Shown piece after piece: positions 59,431 to 64,000 of a DNA stretch of 64,000 nt. Numbering within the stretch: the stretch's first letter is position 1; each line of letters begins with the position of its first letter. The stretch spans positions 62,001-126,000 of the forward strand of contig CADCXA010000058.1 of NCBI GenBank assembly GCA_902806565.1, read 5' to 3'. This stretch comes from Hypoxylon rubiginosum (lineage: Eukaryota; Ascomycota; Sordariomycetes; Xylariales; Hypoxylaceae). Made by a program: the position numbers and the translations under genes. Below the pieces are notes generated by a model, which did no database searches, was not told the origin of the DNA, and worked only from the letters and a program-made list of their open reading frames with translations.

Positions 59431-61734
59431 CCCCTTATCCACGAAGCAGAAAAAAAAGAAATTATCTATCCGATTTTCTTTGCATCTCCGAAGCCAAACT
59501 TTGACTTCAGCCAAAAGACTGAAACATTCGGCGATAGACTGATGATGATACTGGCCGGGCATTTATGGAGAAGCGGCCCGTTGAACCGTGTCAAGGACCA
59601 AGCCTCAACGCGGCAGGGCTTTCCTTCGATATCGCCGGGATCAGGACGGAAATCCCGGACCTTCGGGCTCAACTGAATAGATACCCACCTAGGTAGTTTT
59701 TATGAAAGTATTTCCTCGAGGTGACATTGACCTGTCGAGTTTCTCCAGAGAATTACCGTAGCTGTTGATCACAGCACGTCATGCCTCAACAATAAACTAG
59801 AAACCTTTGGCTCCTATCTGATCTGCTCATACCACGGAATGCGCACTCCCACAATACCTACCTAGGTGACTTTCAGGTGCTCCAAATACACCAAGCTCTT
59901 AATTACCTCCTCGACATCGATTCGGTCCGCAAAGTCTTGGGCTGGTTAAATGCGTCCAAGGCCAGTCTCTAAGGCCAGTCTAGCAAGACAATAAGCCGTT
60001 CGGATATACCGCGTGTTATCATGACGTTGCCAGTACCGTAAGACAAGCCATTGAGGAGGTCAGCCACGATACGCACCATCTCACCCCTTTTAGTTGGCCT
60101 TTGCCGACTAAAGTCGAGAACTTGGGCGTAGTTTAGGAATACGGGGTGCCAATTACATCAAGCAATGCAGTCGGGGAGTATTCTACGTGACAAGCTATTT
60201 CCCTCTCGAATTTTGACGCACCCAGGCCATCCGAGAAAGGCCCTTCGTCGGCATGAGCGCTACAGCGGTTGCATCGGGAGAACCAACGAACGCAGATAAC
60301 CCACAATACCATGGTATCAATCAGGATCGGAGGTTTCATCGAGCTGCTGGTCGCTCATTGATTTGCCTTGTTATTACCAACTTCACGCGATCGAGAATGC
60401 AGAGACTGACTTGACCCGACGTCAACTACACCTTCGCGAGTCATCATGGTATTTCGATGCCATTCTACGATGCGATACTCGCAGCTGAACAGATAGCCTC
60501 AAAGGCGACACCATGGCTTTAAGATAGCAGTTACTTATCGGCTTCTGAAGGTCTGCCCGCTCTCAATTCAACCAGGCCACCCTAGGTTCCCCGAATTGGT
60601 CGCCAAAGTAGGAATGCTTTCTCTAAACAGACCGTCAGCTTCGGGGGCTCTTCGAGTGTCTTCCTTCCTAAACTACTATAAGCTCGGCCCCAGGTCGCTG
60701 GAAGTCGAAGTTCAACGTTCTGCAGCTTCGTGGCGTAAAGTGTCAATTTCTACAGCCGTTACTCTACCCGTTAGCTAACCAATTACTAGGACAATAGGAC
60801 GTACCCTATCCCACGAAGGCAAATCCGAAGCTATCCAAAGTGAGCACATAAATCACATCCATTGGCCAATATGTTATCCCGTCATTCGTGCGAATGAACC
60901 AGACATGCCCACGTTGTGGAAGACAGGATGGGATGGCTCCCCACGCCGGAAAATAAAAATCGCTTCAATGAGGCTGTAGTAGGAACAACACGGTTTCCCC
61001 CGGACAATCTTATTTGAATACATGATACCGACTAGATTATTAGTTGAAATCACTAGTAGGTAGATTTATACCTCGTCGTATGCGCTTTCAGCTGATCAGT
61101 GGTGGTGATAGATCCATCCGCTCCGGTAGATTCTCGTAACGGATTTTCCATCGTTTCAACTCTAGGCAGATGCTAACCGCACCTATATCATGCCTAGGTG
61201 CTTTTCTGTTGAAACGGGACTGCAATTGGCGGTCCGAGGCGGCTTCGTCAAACTCTGAAGGAATACCGTAACACGGGCACGGAGCTTTCTTGGCCTTTCG
61301 CATACGTGACCAAAGCTCTAAGAATCTGGTGATAGCAGGAGGCCGAGTAGAAAACTAGCTCCGCTCTTATTAAGTGAGTTAAGCGATGAGAGTATCTCGG
61401 TGCTATGGAGGGCATCTTTCGCAATAGCAGAACTGCCGAGGTCCACCCCTGAACTAGACAGTTCATACATGATACTTGTTTTCGTGTACCTAGGTACGCA
61501 TTCTGCGATATCACATCGCATCTAGAGATCGAGATCCTAGAAATAACATTTTCTCGTCCTGAAACAGTACCTATCATATGTTTAACCAGCCCGCAGTGCC
61601 TCCCCGGTGTAGATCCAAGATACCAGGTCGTATTTCCATCCCGTGTTGCCTCGGTTATGAGATATGCAACCTATTTTCCCAGCCGCCCTTGGTATTCGGC
61701 GGGCCGGGCATACGCGTAGTATCCGAGTTATTAG

Positions 61735-62467
61735 TCACTCCATGTTGAATTCGACGTCTCTCTCCTGTTTGTCCTTGCTAGGTAACCGAGTCTGCCGCAG
61801 CTCGATATTCGCTGCCGCCTTGACCGTCTTACGCTGCTTGGTGGTTTCCACACAAGCACGCAGGAATAGTAAGAGGTGTATGATTCTATCAGCGGAAGAA
61901 GTATCTCAGTCAGTAAATGTCAAAGGAATCGGATGGCTGTCAGACAAACATTAAGATAGCTAGAAATGCTACGAGAGCTTCCATTGAGCGGACATAGGAG
62001 TTGCTGTAATATTCAAAGTCATCGCCATTATCGTTACGGCCGTAGTAGTATGCGTAATATTCTGGGTACGCCTCGGGATCGTCCAAGGCACTAAAGGCGA
62101 GCGCGAACTTCAGTATGTGGGCCGTTAGGCCGAGTCCGGTGCCGAAGCCTAACCATAGAAGTAGCTGGACGGCCACGTGAGCGCCCGGATGGATGGTCCG
62201 GTTGTTGGACTTGGACCGCTGTGCACATGACGTGACAAGATCGGTTACGGACCACAGCAGCGCGACACCCGCCTGAGGAGCGGTCCAGACGGCGATGTAG
62301 CTCTGGACGGTGGGGTCAACGGCGAGCGCGATCGATATACCTAGCACGATGATGCAGGAGACTATGGATAACGAGGTGAGGACAGGCTTAATCACAAGCC
62401 AGGTTCGGTTCGATGGAGTGGCCCGAACTGGATATGACCACTGCTGATTCGGGTCCATTCTCGTCAT
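61735..62467 (-). CDS. Four-helix membrane protein, MARVEL-like
   Basis: Exons 62467-61950 and 61885-61735 with intron 61886-61949 (GTTTGT, CTGAC branch, TAG) give 222 residues. Four hydrophobic segments are seen at about 26-50, 58-80, 98-122 and 160-187; the fourth is completed only by the second exon (HLLLFLRACVETTKQR). The loop between helices 3 and 4 is Tyr-rich and acidic. A basic cytosolic tail follows. The layout fits the fungal MARVEL-like tetraspan proteins of unknown function. If the intron is ignored the protein would end inside helix 4, so the splice is favoured. Confidence 0.75.
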
Positions 62468-63376
62468 TCCTCCTATCGTATCAATACTGTCGACTGTCGA
62501 CTTGTGGCTTGTAGGGTTCTCGGCTTCTACATGGTGAACGAATATGGCAGAGGGGAGTCTCTCATACCATTACCATTGCGGACCTTGGAATGGAATCAAG
62601 GTTTCAGCCACTTTAGTCTTTAGTGACTTTATCGTATCGTATGTAGGTCCTCGTCCGTAGTCACATCCTTGCCGCCGCTAGTTCTAGTTCGGCCTGATGG
62701 GCCGCTGTCCCTACCTGCGCATATGGTCTATCCCCTTTTCAACTTTCAAATAACAATAGCAGTATCCCCAAGAACATCATATCGTGCAATGGCATATTTG
62801 TAAGCTCGAATTTGTAATCCCATATTGGATAGCAATGTCAATCTCGGATCATAGACGCCCTTCGGCTCCCCTCCCCTGTACCACCAAGTCCGATCCGGGA
62901 GCCTATTCGGAGCATTTCATATGCGGGGTCAACTGTACGATGCTCTTCTTGGGACGCATCGTAAACGAATCTTCAACTCGGTCAGGTTAGTCGGGTGGCG
63001 TCTGCTAGTCTCTTGTAATCTATAAATACCTATATATCAGTTAACGACCGCCAATTTACTTGGGTTGCCTGAAGACAGTCAGCTTTAACCTGCTCCTATC
63101 TTCATATACGATCCCATGTATCACGTGTAGGTCGTCAAGACTTTCCACCTCTGCTTTTGCTCGGGTCATTTACCCCGAGGGACGTGATCGATTCTAAGTT
63201 GTCCGTCGTCTATACATATCCGAGTCCGAACTGGTATAGCAACTGTGCTGCCCAAGACTGAGTTAGAAACTCACCAACCAAATTTTGTGTCTACCAGTTC
63301 CAATCACGTCTGTCAAAGGTGACCTACACTACCGTTGATCGTATGAAACATACTCGAGATCTTTCCCAAGGAAACC
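62468..63376. other. Divergent promoter region
   Basis: About 0.9 kb between the tetraspan gene and the esterase gene. No gene seen. Confidence 0.45.
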
Positions 63377-64000
63377 ATGGACTTCAGCCAGTGGGGAGAA
63401 CCCAGCAAGGAGTGGCTCAGCTTCGCAGCGGCTAATTCAGCGACCCTATCCCGCTCCGACGACCATCTGCCAGCCCTGAAGCAGCAGGAAAACGCCAACA
63501 ACGGACGTGCCAAAGTCGCCAAGACCCTCATCGCTGCCACGGGGTTAGACAAGCTAGTCGCAACACAGGACTACGTCGTTCCTACGCGTGACGGCAACTC
63601 TATTACTGTGCGCAGCTATCGGCCTATCTTACTAGGATCTCAACCGTTACCGGGCTACGTCTACTACCACGGCGGCGGGTTCATCTACGGCGGGGTGGAA
63701 ACGGAAATCTTCCACTGCTCGTGGGTAGCCCACGCATTGTCCATGAACGTCGTGCATGTGGTGTATCGGCAAACGCCGCACGTGAAAGGCTTGACCATAT
63801 GGCACGATGGACTCGACGGCTTCGAGTGGGTCGCAACGCACACCGAAACGCTCGGTATTGACCCGTCCCGCCTCGTCGTCGGTGGTGTGTCAGCTGGCGC
63901 CAACCTGGCGGCGTCTGTAGTGCAGAACGAGCTGAGGAGAGCACGCGAAACCGGCTCGGCTTCCCGGATCAAGGGTCAGCTACTCTGTATCCCGAATGTG
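63377..64000 (+). CDS. Alpha/beta hydrolase, hormone-sensitive lipase type, cut by window edge
   Basis: Open frame from ATG 63377 to the window end, 208 codons, no intron needed so far. The oxyanion-hole motif HGGG is at 98-101 and the nucleophile elbow GVSAG at 170-174 with Ser172, which places it in the HSL/type IV esterase family. The usual DYRLAPEHPFPA stretch between them is replaced by VVYRQTPHVKGLTIWHD, so the substrate pocket is atypical. The catalytic Asp and His lie beyond the window. It likely hydrolyses a short-chain ester or a lactone; the substrate is unknown. Confidence 0.85.
   Translation, partial: MDFSQWGEPSKEWLSFAAANSATLSRSDDHLPALKQQENANNGRAKVAKTLIAATGLDKLVATQDYVVPTRDGNSITVRSYRPILLGSQPLPGYVYYHGGGFIYGGVETEIFHCSWVAHALSMNVVHVVYRQTPHVKGLTIWHDGLDGFEWVATHTETLGIDPSRLVVGGVSAGANLAASVVQNELRRARETGSASRIKGQLLCIPNV

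Larger units (their letters stand above)
54984..61734. other. Gene-poor tract dense in simple repeats
   Basis: About 6.75 kb with no gene that I can support. The left part (55.1-55.7 kb) has GTGGGC, TATG, GTAGGCAT and TTGCTTGG arrays. Further arrays lie at 56165-56215, 57530-57565 and 57983-58024. Exact TACCTAGGTA at 59294-59303 and 61487-61496. Open frames such as 56858-57187 and 58910-59206 show no family features. Confidence 0.5.

Overview
This window looks like nuclear DNA of a filamentous ascomycete, most likely a Sordariomycete. The genes are split by short introns (mostly 42-110 bp, GTRNGT donors, CTAAC/CTGAC branch sites, YAG acceptors). The gene set is fungal-specific: a DIM-5/KMT1 H3K9 methyltransferase very close to the Neurospora protein, HIR3, a ChAPs exomer adaptor, UPF0643, Zn(II)2Cys6 regulators, an M35 deuterolysin and a DUF4360 secreted protein. 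Most genes were rebuilt here by joining reading frames across introns, so exon borders are predictions checked by phase and by family fit.

Layout. 0-9.9 kb: a cut-off membrane protein, an AusD-like SAM methyltransferase, a MYND-finger protein divergent from the dim-5 homologue, a UBTD/DC-UbP protein with an MGCC N-terminus, and a DUF4360 secreted protein. 10-16.2 kb: a metal-uptake module with a seven-helix ferric/cupric reductase followed by a Ctr copper transporter, plus a small membrane ORF. 16.7-21 kb: a Zn(II)2Cys6 regulator divergent from an MDR-type oxidoreductase, sharing a promoter that carries several TCCGCGGA-like sites. 21.8-24.1 kb: two secreted proteins, a small six-cysteine protein and a deuterolysin. 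24.6-33.9 kb: the large HIR3 gene divergent from a ChAPs gene. 34.9-37.5 kb: a mitochondrial carrier of the SAM-carrier type and a secreted Cys-rich protein. 37.5-43.4 kb: a gene-poor, partly AT-rich tract with possible decayed coding sequence. 43.4-49.4 kb: housekeeping genes UPF0643, eIF3h and S-adenosylhomocysteine hydrolase. 51.4-55 kb: a second Zn(II)2Cys6 regulator whose zinc cluster is split by an 868-bp intron. 55-61.7 kb: a gene-poor stretch rich in simple repeats. 61.7-64 kb: a four-helix membrane protein and the 5' part of an HSL-type esterase.

How genes relate. Reductase and Ctr transporter fit reductive copper uptake. Methyl metabolism recurs (H3K9 methyltransferase, AusD-like methyltransferase, SAH hydrolase, SAM carrier), but the genes are tens of kb apart and no cluster is claimed. 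HIR3 and DIM-5 are both chromatin proteins.

Intergenic DNA carries two signatures. The 10-mer palindrome TACCTAGGTA occurs ten times exactly, always outside genes. Many short minisatellites are present, often with 9-bp units. No CRISPR, rRNA, convincing tRNA or intact transposon was seen. I did not find a clear new multi-gene system. The best leads are the shared promoter at 19.0-19.6 kb, the secreted protein at 36.3-37.5 kb and the dispersed palindrome.
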